64,000 bases of DNA from Streptomyces sp. AJS327 (GTDB taxonomy: Bacteria > Actinomycetota > Actinomycetes > Streptomycetales > Streptomycetaceae). The notes under the pieces are model-generated. The model had not been told where the DNA came from, did no database searches, and saw only the letters and a program-made list of their open reading frames with translations. Below are positions 27,113 to 35,459 of this stretch, one piece after another (the first letter of the stretch is position 1; each line of letters begins with the position of its first letter). A program made the position numbers and the translations under genes. Location: contig NZ_SKBR01000003.1 in NCBI RefSeq assembly GCF_013450295.1, positions 248,001 to 312,000 of the forward strand. The letters run 5' to 3'.

Positions 27113-28243
27113 TCAGCCAGAGAGCCGTACGGGCATGATCAGGTACTTGTACGCGTCGTCCGCCTCGGCGTCCTTCGCCGGGCGGCCGCTGAGCAGCGCG
27201 GGCTTGGTCGAGGTGGTGAAGGAGAGCTGCGCCACCGGGGAGTCGATCGCGCTCAGGCCCTCCAGCAGGAAGCCGGGGTTGAAGGCGATCGAGATGTCGT
27301 CGCCCTCCAGGTCGGCGTCCACCCGCTCCACAGCCTGTGCGTCGTCGCTCGACCCGGCCTCCAGCGTCAGCACGCCCTGCTCGAAGCTCAGCCGAACCGG
27401 GGTGTTGCGCTCCGCGACCAGCGCGACCCGCTTGACGGCCTCCACGAACGGGGCCGTCTCGATCACCGCGACCGAGTTGAACTCGGTCGGGAACAGCGTG
27501 CGGTACTTGGGCAGATCACCCTCCAGCAGCCGCGTGGTGGTCCGGCGGCCGGCGCCCTCGAAGCCGATCAGGCCCTCGCCGGTGCCGGAGCCGGAGAGCG
27601 CCACGGTGACGCTGTCGCCACCGCTCAGCGACTTCGCGGTGTCCAGCAGGGTCTTCGCGGGCACCAGCGCCACGGCGGAGAGGTCGGAGGTCTCCGGCTT
27701 CCACAGGAACTCGCGCACGGCGAAGCGGTAGCGGTCGGTGGAGGCGAGCGTCACGGTGTCGCCCTCGATCTCGATCCGGACGCCGGTGAGCACCGGAAGG
27801 GTGTCGTCCCGCCCGGCGGCGACCGCGACCTGGCCCACGGCCGCGGCGAAGACCTCGCCGGGCACGGTGCCGGTGGCGGTCGGCATCTCGGGAAGCGCGG
27901 GGTACTCCTCAACCGGCAGGGTGTGCAGCGTGAAGCGGGAGGAGCCGCAGACCACGGTGGCGCGCACACCGTCTGTGGAGATCTCGACCGGGCGGTTCGG
28001 CAGGGAGCGGCAGATGTCGGCCAGCAGCCGGCCGGAGACCAGCACGGTGCCGTCCTCCTCGACCTCGGCCTCCACCGAGACCCGGGCGGAGACCTCGTAG
28101 TCGAAGCCCGAGAGGCTCAGCGAACCGTCCTCAGCCCGGAGCAGCAGCCCCGCCAGCACCGGCACCGGAGGGCGGGCCGGGAGGCTCTTGGCCGTCCAGG
28201 CCACCGCCTCCGCGAGAACGTCGCGCTCTACCCGGATCTTCAC
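27113..28243 (-). CDS. dnaN: DNA polymerase III beta sliding clamp
   Basis: A 376-residue clamp with three repeats of the clamp fold. It encircles DNA and tethers DNA polymerase III. The start KIRVERDVLAEAVAWTAKSLPARPPVPVLAGLLL and the end YKYLIMPVRLSG (binding-pocket MP-L region) are diagnostic. GTG 28243 is preceded by GCAGGAGGC, a strong ribosome site, so the frame extending to 28351 is leader. The gene borders oriC, as is standard, and reads away from it. Confidence 0.98.
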   Translation of the reverse strand: MKIRVERDVLAEAVAWTAKSLPARPPVPVLAGLLLRAEDGSLSLSGFDYEVSARVSVEAEVEEDGTVLVSGRLLADICRSLPNRPVEISTDGVRATVVCGSSRFTLHTLPVEEYPALPEMPTATGTVPGEVFAAAVGQVAVAAGRDDTLPVLTGVRIEIEGDTVTLASTDRYRFAVREFLWKPETSDLSAVALVPAKTLLDTAKSLSGGDSVTVALSGSGTGEGLIGFEGAGRRTTTRLLEGDLPKYRTLFPTEFNSVAVIETAPFVEAVKRVALVAERNTPVRLSFEQGVLTLEAGSSDDAQAVERVDADLEGDDISIAFNPGFLLEGLSAIDSPVAQLSFTTSTKPALLSGRPAKDAEADDAYKYLIMPVRLSG

Positions 28244-28464
28244 CTTCAGCCGCCTCCTGCTGTCGCTGGCCGCTCGCCCCGTGGGACTCGTGTCGTCGTG
28301 GCCGTCCTGTACCGCCGTCTCCGGCTGTTGCCGGTCCCCAGTCTGACGCACACCACGGACAGCCGGTGCGGGCGTGCGTCAAGTCGGTGCTCGGTGGGTA
28401 GAACGCCGCAGCGCCGAGTTGTGCACAGCCCCCACTTCGAAGCGATTCCCGGGCTCTCTCCGTG

Positions 28465-28501
28465 TAGTCGTAGTAGTAGGGCTTGTGGAAACCGTGGATA
28501 A
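28465..28501. promoter_or_regulatory. Candidate DnaA-trio and box unwinding element
   Basis: Plus strand TAG-TCG-TAG-TAG-TAG at 28465-28479 is followed by GGC, then the degenerate box TGTGGAAAC (28484-28492) and CGTGGATAA (28493-28501) side by side. Repeated TAG triplets beside DnaA boxes match the DnaA-trio unwinding pattern described in other bacteria. The AT-richest part of the origin follows (28499-28533). Confidence 0.5.
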
Positions 28502-29666
28502 CGTTGTTTCCGCAGGTCATACCCGGTTTTTTGTCCACCGGTGCTTGTGGGTCGAGCAGTGGACAGAGGGCCGTTCCTGTGGACGGTGGAAAGTTCTGCA
28601 CAGCCGATTCACAGGCAGGGACGACTTCCCCACAGGCCGAGGGGCCCTTATCCCCACCTTGCCCACAGGGCAAACCCAGGCCGCACTGTGACGGCTTTCA
28701 CTCGGATCAGTGAGGCAGCGCGTAACGTTGCCGAACAGTGGACAGAGCTGTGGAGAAGCTGGGGACAACTCCCTGAACCCTGTGGGCGGCCGGTGGACAG
28801 CGCATCGCTCTCGCTGGCTGCCCGATACACCCTCCACATCATGTGGAAACCCGGGGCCCACAAGTCCACAACCCCCTGACCTCCCCTTACTGATCATCAA
28901 GCTCCCACCTGTGGACGCGAGATGGGACAACCTGCGTGGTCCCCACCGTGTGGACGGCGCGGAGCGCCCAAAGTTGTGGACATCCTCGCTGAACCCCGTT
29001 GGATTCGAACGGCGATCACCGTTACGGGGCGCGAACGACGATCGCCCGCACCGGAGTTGCTGCCGCCCAGACCGGCTCGCCCTGCCGCTCTCCTCTCTCC
29101 GCTCCTCCTCCGCCCCTCCCGCACCCGCGTCCGCTTCTCCGCCTGCCACGCCGTCCGCCACCTGCCCTGACACCCTCAACCGCGCCCCGTCACCGCCGTC
29201 TTCTCCCCTTCATCCGCGCTCCGCGCTGCTCCGCCGTGCTCGACTCCCGCTTCCCCGTCCAACCGTCGTGCGGAGGGAGCGACGGAGGATCGACGACGTC
29301 CGCCGGTGCTGGAGTGCCGCGTCGCGAGGACGGCCAGGCGGAGCGACCGCGGGCCAGCCGCCGCGAGAACCGCGAGCCTGGGCACCTCGCACCGTCCGGC
29401 GGACAGGACGGTGACGGCGCGGCCGGAGCCGGGGCCATCGGGACCACCGGGCGCGCGTAGGGCGCCCGCGGCCGGAACGGACGTCAGGGGAGAGAGCGGG
29501 GTTCGCTCGGACAGCCGCGCATCGCGGCGCCGGAGCCCGCGGATCGCCGTGCCTCCGGGGCCTGTTGACGACCGGACGTGTACCGGGATCGGCATGACCA
29601 GCAGACCGGTGAGCGGGCAGGCAGAGCGGGCCGGGGGTGCGCGGGGGCGGACCGGGCGGTGATCTC

Positions 29667-29690
29667 GTGTGCGGCGGTACCGCCGCACAC
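29667..29690 (-). terminator. Perfect 24-bp palindrome after dnaA
   Basis: GTGTGCGGCGGTACC and its complement form an uninterrupted palindrome with no loop bases, ending 4 bp before the dnaA stop codon position 29695. It can fold as a hairpin on the dnaA transcript and probably ends it before oriC. Confidence 0.75.
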
Positions 29691-29694
29691 GGCG

Positions 29695-31662
29695 TCAGGC
29701 GTTCTTGATGCGGTTGGTCAGCTCGGTGACCTGGTTGTAGATGGAGCGGCGCTCCGCCATCAGCGCGCGGATCTTGCGGTCGGCGTGCATCACCGTGGTG
29801 TGGTCGCGTCCGCCGAACTGCCCGCCGATCTTGGGCAGGGAGAGATCGGTCAACTCGCGGCAGAGGTACATCGCGATCTGCCGGGCCGTGACGAGGATCC
29901 GGCTGCGCGAGGAGCCGCAGAGGTCGTCGACGGTCAGCCCGAAGTAGTCGGCGGTGGCGGCCATGATCGCGGGGGCGGTGATCTCCGGTGTGGCCTCCTC
30001 GCCGCCGGGGATCAGGTCCTTCAGCACGATCTCGGTCAGGCCGAGGTCGACGGGTTGCCGGTTCAGACTGGCGAAGGCCGTGACGCGGATGAGCGCGCCC
30101 TCCAGCTCACGGATGTTGCGGGAGATCCGCGAGGCGATGAACTCCAGTACCTCCGGCGGGGCGTTGAGCTGTTCCTGTACGGCCTTCTTCCGGAGGATCG
30201 CGATACGCGTCTCCAACTCCGGTGGCTGTACGTCGGTGATCAGGCCCCACTCGAAGCGGTTGCGGAGCCGGTCCTCCAGTGTGACCAGGGCCTTGGGCGG
30301 CCGGTCGCTGGAGAGCACGATCTGTTTGTTCGCGTTGTGCAGGGTGTTGAAGGTGTGGAAGAACTCCTCCTGCGTGGACTCCTTGTCCGCGAGGAACTGC
30401 ACGTCGTCGACGAGCAGGATGTCCATGTCGCGGTAGCGCTTACGGAAGGTGTCCGCCTTGCCGTCGCGGATGGAGTTGATGAACTCGTTGGTGAACTCCT
30501 CGGAACTCACGTAGCGCACGCGGGTTCCGGGGTAGAGGCTGCGCGCGTAGTGGCCGATGGCGTGCAGCAGGTGGGTCTTGCCGAGCCCCGACTCCCCGTA
30601 GATGAAGAGCGGGTTGTACGCCTTGGCCGGAGCCTCCGCCACCGCCACCGCGGCGGCGTGCGCGAAGCGGTTGGAGGCGCCGATGACGAAGGTGTCGAAG
30701 AGGTACTTGGGGTTCAGCCGGGCGGTGGGCTCACCGGGACCGGTGGCGGGCGCGGGCTGCGCGGCGAGCGGGCCGGGGGCGCCGCTGGGGGCCGGAAGCT
30801 GGGACGGGCCCTCGTAGGGCGGTGCCGGTGGCTGGCCCTGCGGCGGCATGTGGTGCTGACGGCCGTGCTGGTCGTACTGGTGCTGCGGGCCCTGGTGCCC
30901 CGGGCGCTGGTGGCCCTGGGGCGGCTGAGGCCGTTCGTACCGTTGGTCGTACTGCTGCTCGTAGTTCTGGTCGTAGCCCTGCTGGTCGTAGCGCTGCTCG
31001 TACCGCTGGGGGGCGCGCTGCGGGGGGACCTGCTGGTCGTAGGGCGACGGTGAGTAGGACTGCGGTGACTGGTGGTTCCGGGGTGGGGTCTGTGGCCAGG
31101 ACCCGGGCGGCTGGTGTCCCTGCGCGCCCTGGGGGCCGGGGGCGTTCTGGTGCGGTGGCCGGTCGTAGGGCTCGTAGGGCGCTTCGTACGACTGCTCGTA
31201 CCGGTGCGGGCCCTGCGGATAGTCCTGATAGCCACCGCGAGGGGGCGGCAGTTCCTGCTGACCCGGGTGGTGGTCGTACTGCGCCTCGAAGGTCTCGGGG
31301 TCCCGCCCTGCCGGGCCGTCCGGTGCCGGACCGCGTGGGGCGGAGTGGCCCTCGGCGGGTTCGGCTGGTTCACTCGCCTCTTCCTCGGGGGTGGCGGGCC
31401 CGGTGACGGTGACGGCGATCCGGATCGGCTGCTGGCACTCCCGCCGGAGGGCGTCACTGATCATGGGAGCGAGGCGCCCCTCCAGGACGCCCTTCGCGTA
31501 CTCGTTGGGCACGCCGAGCAGGGCGGTGCCGGAGACGAGCACCAGCGGCTGGCACTCCCGCAGCCAGCGCTGGTCCTTCGCCTCCACCCCCTGACTCCCG
31601 GAGAGCAACTGCTCCAGCACGCGTGGCCACACTGCGGCAAGATCGGCAGGCAGGTCAGCCAC
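29695..31662 (-). CDS. dnaA: Chromosomal replication initiator DnaA
   Basis: 655 residues, long because of the streptomycete linker. Domain I covers about 1-85. Domain II (about 86-310) is a Gln/Pro/Tyr/Gly-rich linker. The AAA+ domain III has Walker A GESGLGKTH (near residue 360) and Walker B ILLVDDVQFLA. Domain IV carries the box-binding signature GGQFGGRDHTTVMHADRKI near the C-terminus. DnaA binds the oriC boxes, opens DNA and recruits helicase. The start is GTG 31662 with a purine-rich GAGAGAG upstream. The promoter lies beside a perfect DnaA box, so autoregulation is likely. Confidence 0.99.
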   Translation of the reverse strand: MADLPADLAAVWPRVLEQLLSGSQGVEAKDQRWLRECQPLVLVSGTALLGVPNEYAKGVLEGRLAPMISDALRRECQQPIRIAVTVTGPATPEEEASEPAEPAEGHSAPRGPAPDGPAGRDPETFEAQYDHHPGQQELPPPRGGYQDYPQGPHRYEQSYEAPYEPYDRPPHQNAPGPQGAQGHQPPGSWPQTPPRNHQSPQSYSPSPYDQQVPPQRAPQRYEQRYDQQGYDQNYEQQYDQRYERPQPPQGHQRPGHQGPQHQYDQHGRQHHMPPQGQPPAPPYEGPSQLPAPSGAPGPLAAQPAPATGPGEPTARLNPKYLFDTFVIGASNRFAHAAAVAVAEAPAKAYNPLFIYGESGLGKTHLLHAIGHYARSLYPGTRVRYVSSEEFTNEFINSIRDGKADTFRKRYRDMDILLVDDVQFLADKESTQEEFFHTFNTLHNANKQIVLSSDRPPKALVTLEDRLRNRFEWGLITDVQPPELETRIAILRKKAVQEQLNAPPEVLEFIASRISRNIRELEGALIRVTAFASLNRQPVDLGLTEIVLKDLIPGGEEATPEITAPAIMAATADYFGLTVDDLCGSSRSRILVTARQIAMYLCRELTDLSLPKIGGQFGGRDHTTVMHADRKIRALMAERRSIYNQVTELTNRIKNA

Positions 31663-31766
31663 GGGTCACGCTCTCTCACTCACTGGAAGGGGTCGCTCGG
31701 TGAAGGAGACCAGATCCCACGAATGTGTGTCTCTCGGGACGGTCGGGAAGGAAGGGAAGTTCAGCC

Positions 31767-31796
31767 ACGGTAGTCAGCCGCGCAGTCACCATTCAA
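31767..31796 (-). promoter_or_regulatory. Candidate dnaA promoter
   Basis: Minus strand TTGAAT (31796-31791) and TACCGT (31772-31767) are separated by 18 bp. The spacing and -10 form fit the principal sigma factor. The perfect DnaA box 31801-31809 lies 4 bp upstream of the -35. Confidence 0.6.
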
Positions 31797-31800
31797 GTCG

Positions 31801-31809
31801 TTGTCCACA
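31801..31809 (+). promoter_or_regulatory. Perfect DnaA box between dnaA and rpmH promoters
   Basis: TTGTCCACA matches the streptomycete consensus exactly, which none of the oriC boxes does. A weaker box-like TGTGCACGG follows at 31813-31821. The site lies between divergent dnaA and rpmH promoters. Confidence 0.85.
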
Positions 31810-31854
31810 GGCTGTGCACGGAGTGGGTGCGGGCTGTGCCGGACCCGCTCTGGT

Positions 31855-31884
31855 TTGACCGGGTGGCGAGGCCGCGCGTACCGT
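31855..31884 (+). promoter_or_regulatory. Candidate rpmH operon promoter
   Basis: TTGACC (31855-31860) and TACCGT (31879-31884) are separated by 18 bp, mirroring the dnaA promoter. It would drive rpmH-rnpA and the genes beyond, with a leader of about 185 bases. Confidence 0.6.
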
Positions 31885-32075
31885 AACGAGGTCGAGTTGT
31901 CGACGGCTGCTGCCGCCTGCCTCCGATGGGCACGATCACGGGGTGATCCCGGCCGATCAACGCGGTACTCACCCCGGCGTTACGAGCTGCTCGTGGGCGC
32001 ACGGTGACAGCCAGTCGACTCCCCACAGGCGTCCCGTGGTGAGCACGGGACTCGAAGTATTCCTGGAGCCCCCGA

Positions 32076-32213
32076 GTGAGCAAGCGCACCTTCCAGCCGA
32101 ACAACCGCCGCCGCGCGAAGACCCACGGCTTCCGGCTGCGCATGCGGACCCGCGCCGGTCGCGCGATCCTCGCGAACCGTCGTAGCAAGGGCCGTAGCCG
32201 CCTGTCGGCCTGA
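32076..32213 (+). CDS. rpmH: Ribosomal protein bL34
   Basis: A 45-residue highly basic protein (SKRTFQPNNRRRAKTHGFRLRMRTRAGRAILANRRSKGR), the invariant L34 sequence of the large subunit. The start GTG 32076 has GGAG at 32065-32068. It is the first gene of the rightward operon rpmH-rnpA-yidD-yidC-jag-rsmG. Confidence 0.98.
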   Translation: MSKRTFQPNNRRRAKTHGFRLRMRTRAGRAILANRRSKGRSRLSA

Positions 32214-32237
32214 GCAGCCTGACCACAGGTCCATGCC

Positions 32238-32606
32238 GTGCTGCCTACCGAGAACCGGCTGAGGCGGCGCGAGGACTTCGCGGAGGCGGTACGCCGGGGA
32301 CGCAGGGCCGGGCGCCCGCGCCTCGTCGTTCACCTCCGCAGCCGCCAAGACCCGCACCCGGCGGGGGACGAGGTTCCCCCGCCGCGTGCGGGTTTCGTCG
32401 TGAGCAAGGCCGTGGGCAACGCCGTCGTACGCAACCGCGTGCAGCGGCGCCTGCGCCATCTCCTGCGGGACCGACTGGAGCGCCTGCCCGCCGGTAGCCT
32501 GGTAGTGGTTCGGGCGTTGCCCGCCGCGAGTGAGGCGGACCACAGCGCGTTGGGACGCGATCTCGACGCCGCGCTTCAGCGGTTGCTGGGAGGGCCTTCA
32601 CCATGA
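32238..32606 (+). CDS. rnpA: Ribonuclease P protein component
   Basis: A 122-residue basic protein that aids the RNase P RNA in tRNA 5' processing. The RNR signature KAVGNAVVRNRVQRRLRHLLR is present. The start GTG 32238 lies 24 bp after rpmH. A loop around residues 38-48 (DPHPAGDEVPPP) is slightly longer than in many homologues. The stop overlaps yidD by 4 bases. Confidence 0.97.
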   Translation: MLPTENRLRRREDFAEAVRRGRRAGRPRLVVHLRSRQDPHPAGDEVPPPRAGFVVSKAVGNAVVRNRVQRRLRHLLRDRLERLPAGSLVVVRALPAASEADHSALGRDLDAALQRLLGGPSP

Positions 32607-32893
32607 AGTACCCGCTGCTCTGGCTGATCAAGCTGTACCAGTGGACCATCAGTCCGTTGCTCGGACCGGTGTGCCGGTACTACCCGTCCTGTTCGCACTA
32701 CGGGTACACAGCCGTCCATCGGCACGGCGCGGTGAAAGGGACGGCACTGACGGCCTGGCGCATTCTGCGCTGCAACCCGTGGTCGCCCGGTGGCGTCGAT
32801 CACGTCCCCGCCCGGAAGCACCCGGTATGGCATCAGCGGATCCGCTACCGCTGGCAGCAGCACCGGACCCAGTCCAACGCCCAAGGAGCCTGA
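32603..32893 (+). CDS. yidD: Membrane protein insertion efficiency factor YidD
   Basis: A 96-residue protein with the conserved block PVCRYYPSCSHYGYTAVHRHGAVKGTALTAWRILRCNPWSPGGVDHVP, including its cysteines. An amphipathic N-terminal helix probably binds the inner face of the membrane. YidD supports YidC-dependent insertion. Its ATG lies in the rnpA stop overlap (ATGA), and yidC follows after 3 bp. Confidence 0.97.
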   Translation: MKYPLLWLIKLYQWTISPLLGPVCRYYPSCSHYGYTAVHRHGAVKGTALTAWRILRCNPWSPGGVDHVPARKHPVWHQRIRYRWQQHRTQSNAQGA

Positions 32894-32896
32894 TTC

Positions 32897-34129
32897 GTGG
32901 ACACGATCCTCGGTCCTCTCTATACCGTTGTCTCCTGGATCATCGTCCAGTTCCACTCGCTGTTCAGCCTGGTTTTCCATGAGGACAGTGGTTGGGCCTG
33001 GGGTCTGTCCATCATCTTCCTGGTGGTGCTGATCCGGATCGCTCTGATCCCGCTCTTCGTGAAGCAGATCAAGGCCACGCGCAACATGCAGGCGATCCAG
33101 CCTCGGATGAAGGCGATCCAGGAGCGCTACAAGAGCGACAAGCAGCGTCAGTCCGAAGAGATGATGAAGCTGTACAAGGAGACCGGGACGAACCCGCTCT
33201 CCAGCTGTCTGCCCATCCTGGCGCAGTCGCCCTTCTTCATCGCGCTCTTCCAGGTGCTCAACCACATCGCTGGCAACCGGCCGGTCGGCGTGCTCGACGC
33301 CAGCCAGGTGGACAGCGCGCGGAACGCCAACATCTTCGGTGCGCCGATCGCCGCCAAGTTCATGGACGGCTCGGAGAAGGTCGCCGAACTCCAGTCCTCA
33401 CTGACCGATGTCCGCGTCGTCACGGTCATCATGATCGTGCTGATGTCGCTGTCGCAGTTCTACACGCAGCGGCAGATGATGACGAAGAACGTCGACCTCA
33501 CGGTGAAGACGCCGTTCATGCAGCAGCAGAAGCTGCTGATGTACATCTTCCCGGTCATGTTCGCGGTCTTCGGCATCAACTTCCCCGTCGGCGTCCTCGT
33601 CTACTGGCTGACCACCAACGTGTGGACCATGGGTCAGCAGATGTACGTGATCAAGCGCAACCCCACCCCCGGCTCCCGTGCCTTCCAGGAGCGCCAGGAC
33701 AAGCTGCGCGCCAAGGGCAAGCTCAAGGAGGACCCGGAGGAGGTCGCGGTCCGCGAGTCCGTTGACGCCGCCCGCGCCCGCCGCCAGCAGCCGAAGCGGC
33801 AGACCAAGGCACAGCGCCAGACCGGTACCACCGCCCAGGGCAAGCAGTCCGCCGAGCAGCCGGCGAGCGACGAGTCCGGGGATGCGGAGACCCCTCCGGC
33901 GAAGCAGGGCCCGAAGGCTGGTCAGGGTCCCAAGGGCGGCCAGGGCCAGAAGCAGGGTGGCAAGCAGGGCCAGAAGCCGGCGCAGGGGCAGAAGCAGAGC
34001 GGTAAGCAGGGGTCCAAGGCGGCACAGCAGGGCGGGCAGAAGTCCGGTCAGAAGCAGGGCCAGAAGAAGTCCGGGCAGCAGCGGAAGGGCGGCGGCCCGC
34101 AGCGTTCCAAGCACCCGTCCAAGAAGTGA
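32897..34129 (+). CDS. yidC: Membrane protein insertase YidC/Oxa1
   Basis: 410 residues. Hydrophobic segments include FLVVLIRIALIPLFVKQ, containing the conserved groove Arg, then SPFFIALFQVLNHIAG, VVTVIMIVLMSLSQFY and LLMYIFPVMFAVFGINFPVGVLVYWLTTNVWTMGQQ. The roughly 130-residue C-terminal tail is Gln/Gly/Lys-rich and very basic with repeated KQG units, suited to ribosome contact. It is a Gram-positive-type YidC without a large periplasmic domain. The start is GTG 32897. Confidence 0.97.
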   Translation: MDTILGPLYTVVSWIIVQFHSLFSLVFHEDSGWAWGLSIIFLVVLIRIALIPLFVKQIKATRNMQAIQPRMKAIQERYKSDKQRQSEEMMKLYKETGTNPLSSCLPILAQSPFFIALFQVLNHIAGNRPVGVLDASQVDSARNANIFGAPIAAKFMDGSEKVAELQSSLTDVRVVTVIMIVLMSLSQFYTQRQMMTKNVDLTVKTPFMQQQKLLMYIFPVMFAVFGINFPVGVLVYWLTTNVWTMGQQMYVIKRNPTPGSRAFQERQDKLRAKGKLKEDPEEVAVRESVDAARARRQQPKRQTKAQRQTGTTAQGKQSAEQPASDESGDAETPPAKQGPKAGQGPKGGQGQKQGGKQGQKPAQGQKQSGKQGSKAAQQGGQKSGQKQGQKKSGQQRKGGGPQRSKHPSKK

Positions 34130-34149
34130 GCGCAAAGGAGTCCCAGGCC

Positions 34150-34656
34150 GTGACGGATACCACTGCGGCAGAGAGCACCGAGACCGACCCCCTGTCCCGT
34201 CTTGAGCAGGAAGGCGAGATCGCGGCCGACTATCTGGAAGGGCTCCTCGATATCGCCGACCTGGACGGTGATATCGACATGGATGTGGAGACCGACCGGG
34301 CGGCCGTCTCCATCGTCAGCGAGGGGTCCGGCCGAGATCTGCAGAAGCTGGTCGGACGGGACGGCGAGGTGCTGGAGGCGCTTCAGGAGCTGACCCGCCT
34401 CGCGGTACACCGGGAGACCGGCGACCGCAGTCGGCTGATGCTGGACATCGCCGGGTTCCGGGCGCGGAAGCGCGCGGAGCTGGCGAAGGTGGGGGCCGAG
34501 GCGGCGGAGGAGGCCAAGAGCACGGGGCAGCCCGTCAAGCTCCAGCCGATGACGCCCTTTGAGCGCAAGGTCGTGCATGACGCGATCAAGGAGGCCGGGC
34601 TGCGCAGCGAGTCCGAGGGTGAAGAGCCGGAGCGCCGGGTGGTCGTGCTGCCGTGA
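34150..34656 (+). CDS. jag: Jag/KhpB KH-R3H RNA-binding protein
   Basis: About 168 residues. A short acidic N-terminus, a KH domain with the GRDG loop (GRDLQKLVGRDGEVLEALQELTRLAVHRETGDRSRLMLDIAGFR) and a C-terminal R3H domain (MTPFERKVVHDAIKEAGLRSESEGEEPERRVVVLP) are seen. It is an RNA-binding protein linked to YidC genes. GTG 34150 is preferred because AAAGGAG at 34134-34140 precedes it; an earlier GTG (34126) would overlap the yidC stop. It overlaps rsmG by 4 bases. Confidence 0.95.
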   Translation: MTDTTAAESTETDPLSRLEQEGEIAADYLEGLLDIADLDGDIDMDVETDRAAVSIVSEGSGRDLQKLVGRDGEVLEALQELTRLAVHRETGDRSRLMLDIAGFRARKRAELAKVGAEAAEEAKSTGQPVKLQPMTPFERKVVHDAIKEAGLRSESEGEEPERRVVVLP

Positions 34657-35402
34657 CGGAGCAGGACGACGAAGCGGTGGAGCTTCCCCCCGCGCCAGCC
34701 GCCGCCCGGGAGGTCTTCGGTGACGCGCTCCCGACCGTGCTCCGGTACGCGGAGTTGCTGGCGGACGCCGGGGTGCGGCGCGGTCTCCTCGGGCCGCGGG
34801 AGGTGCCGCGGCTCTGGCAGCGGCACCTGCTGAACTGCGCGGTCCTCTCCGACATCGTGCCGGAGGGGGTGACCGTCTGCGACGTGGGCTCCGGCGCGGG
34901 GCTGCCCGGGATCCCCCTGGCCCTGGTGCGTCCGGACCTGGAGATCACGCTGCTGGAGCCCCTGCTGCGGCGGACGACCTTTCTCCAGGAGGTCGTGGAG
35001 CTGCTGGGGCTCGACCACGTGACCGTGCAGCGGGGCCGGGCGGAGGAGGTACTGGGCACCCTGGCGCCGGTTCATGTGGTGACGGCGCGGGCCGTGGCGC
35101 CGCTGGATCGGTTGGCGGGCTGGGGCGTCCCCCTGCTGCGACCGTACGGGGAGATGCTGGCGATCAAGGGGGACACCGCTGCCGAAGAGCTGAAGGGGGC
35201 GCGAGCGGCCCTCCAGAAGCTGGGCGTGGTGGAGACCGAGGTGGTGCAGGTCGGTTCCGGTGTGGTCGATCCGCCTTCCACGGTGGTGCGAGCGACGGTT
35301 GGGGAGAGCCCGGGCGGGGTGCGGTTCGCGGCCAAGCGGGCCAAGGCCGCCAAGACCGCTCGCGCGGGGCGGACGCCCCGGGGGGCCCGCCGCCGCCGCT
35401 AG
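34653..35402 (+). CDS. rsmG: 16S rRNA (guanine-527-N7) methyltransferase RsmG
   Basis: 249 residues. A class I methyltransferase with the SAM motif VCDVGSGAGLPGIPLAL and catalytic-region VTARAVAPL. It methylates G527 of 16S rRNA; loss is known to give low-level streptomycin resistance and more antibiotic production in streptomycetes. The C-terminus ends in an Arg/Lys/Ala tail (AAKTARAGRTPRGARRRR). It starts with GTG overlapping jag and is the last gene before a strong terminator. Confidence 0.97.
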   Translation: MTEQDDEAVELPPAPAAAREVFGDALPTVLRYAELLADAGVRRGLLGPREVPRLWQRHLLNCAVLSDIVPEGVTVCDVGSGAGLPGIPLALVRPDLEITLLEPLLRRTTFLQEVVELLGLDHVTVQRGRAEEVLGTLAPVHVVTARAVAPLDRLAGWGVPLLRPYGEMLAIKGDTAAEELKGARAALQKLGVVETEVVQVGSGVVDPPSTVVRATVGESPGGVRFAAKRAKAAKTARAGRTPRGARRRR

Positions 35403-35431
35403 GACGAGCCGGATGCCGGCTGAGCCGTGAC

Positions 35432-35459
35432 AGAACCCGTCCCCTAGGGGGCGGGTTCT
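35432..35459 (+). terminator. Intrinsic terminator of the rpmH-rsmG operon
   Basis: Arms 35432-35444 and 35447-35459 form a 13-bp stem with one G-U pair and a 2-base gap, followed by CTCTCTGTGT. It lies 30 bp after the rsmG stop. Confidence 0.85.

Larger units (their letters stand above)
28244..29694. other. oriC: Chromosomal replication origin region (dnaN-dnaA intergenic)
   Basis: 1451 bp. DnaA boxes related to TTGTCCACA lie in two clusters. Cluster 1 spans 28419-28667, with near-consensus boxes at 28419 (TTGTGCACA), 28493 (CGTGGATAA), 28531 (TTGTCCACC), 28648 (TTATCCCCA) and 28659 (TTGCCCACA), plus weaker ones at 28558, 28578, 28594 and 28626. Cluster 2 spans 28737-28983, mostly reverse boxes at 28737, 28749 (TGTGGAGAA), 28760 (TGGGGACAA), 28792, 28910, 28949 and 28975 (TGTGGACAT), with a forward one at 28862. 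A 69-bp gap separates them. Two clusters with roughly 19 boxes is the known streptomycete oriC form. The part from 29030 to 29660 is pyrimidine-rich on the plus strand with no boxes or gene. Confidence 0.95.

Noticed and set aside
28994..29029. tRNA-like T-loop (GTTCGAATC on the minus strand) near oriC
   Set aside because: The flanking bases do not form a T-arm, and no anticodon or D arm can be folded.
28710..29414. Long plus-strand frame across oriC
   Set aside because: It runs through DnaA boxes and pyrimidine tracts and has no ribosome site.
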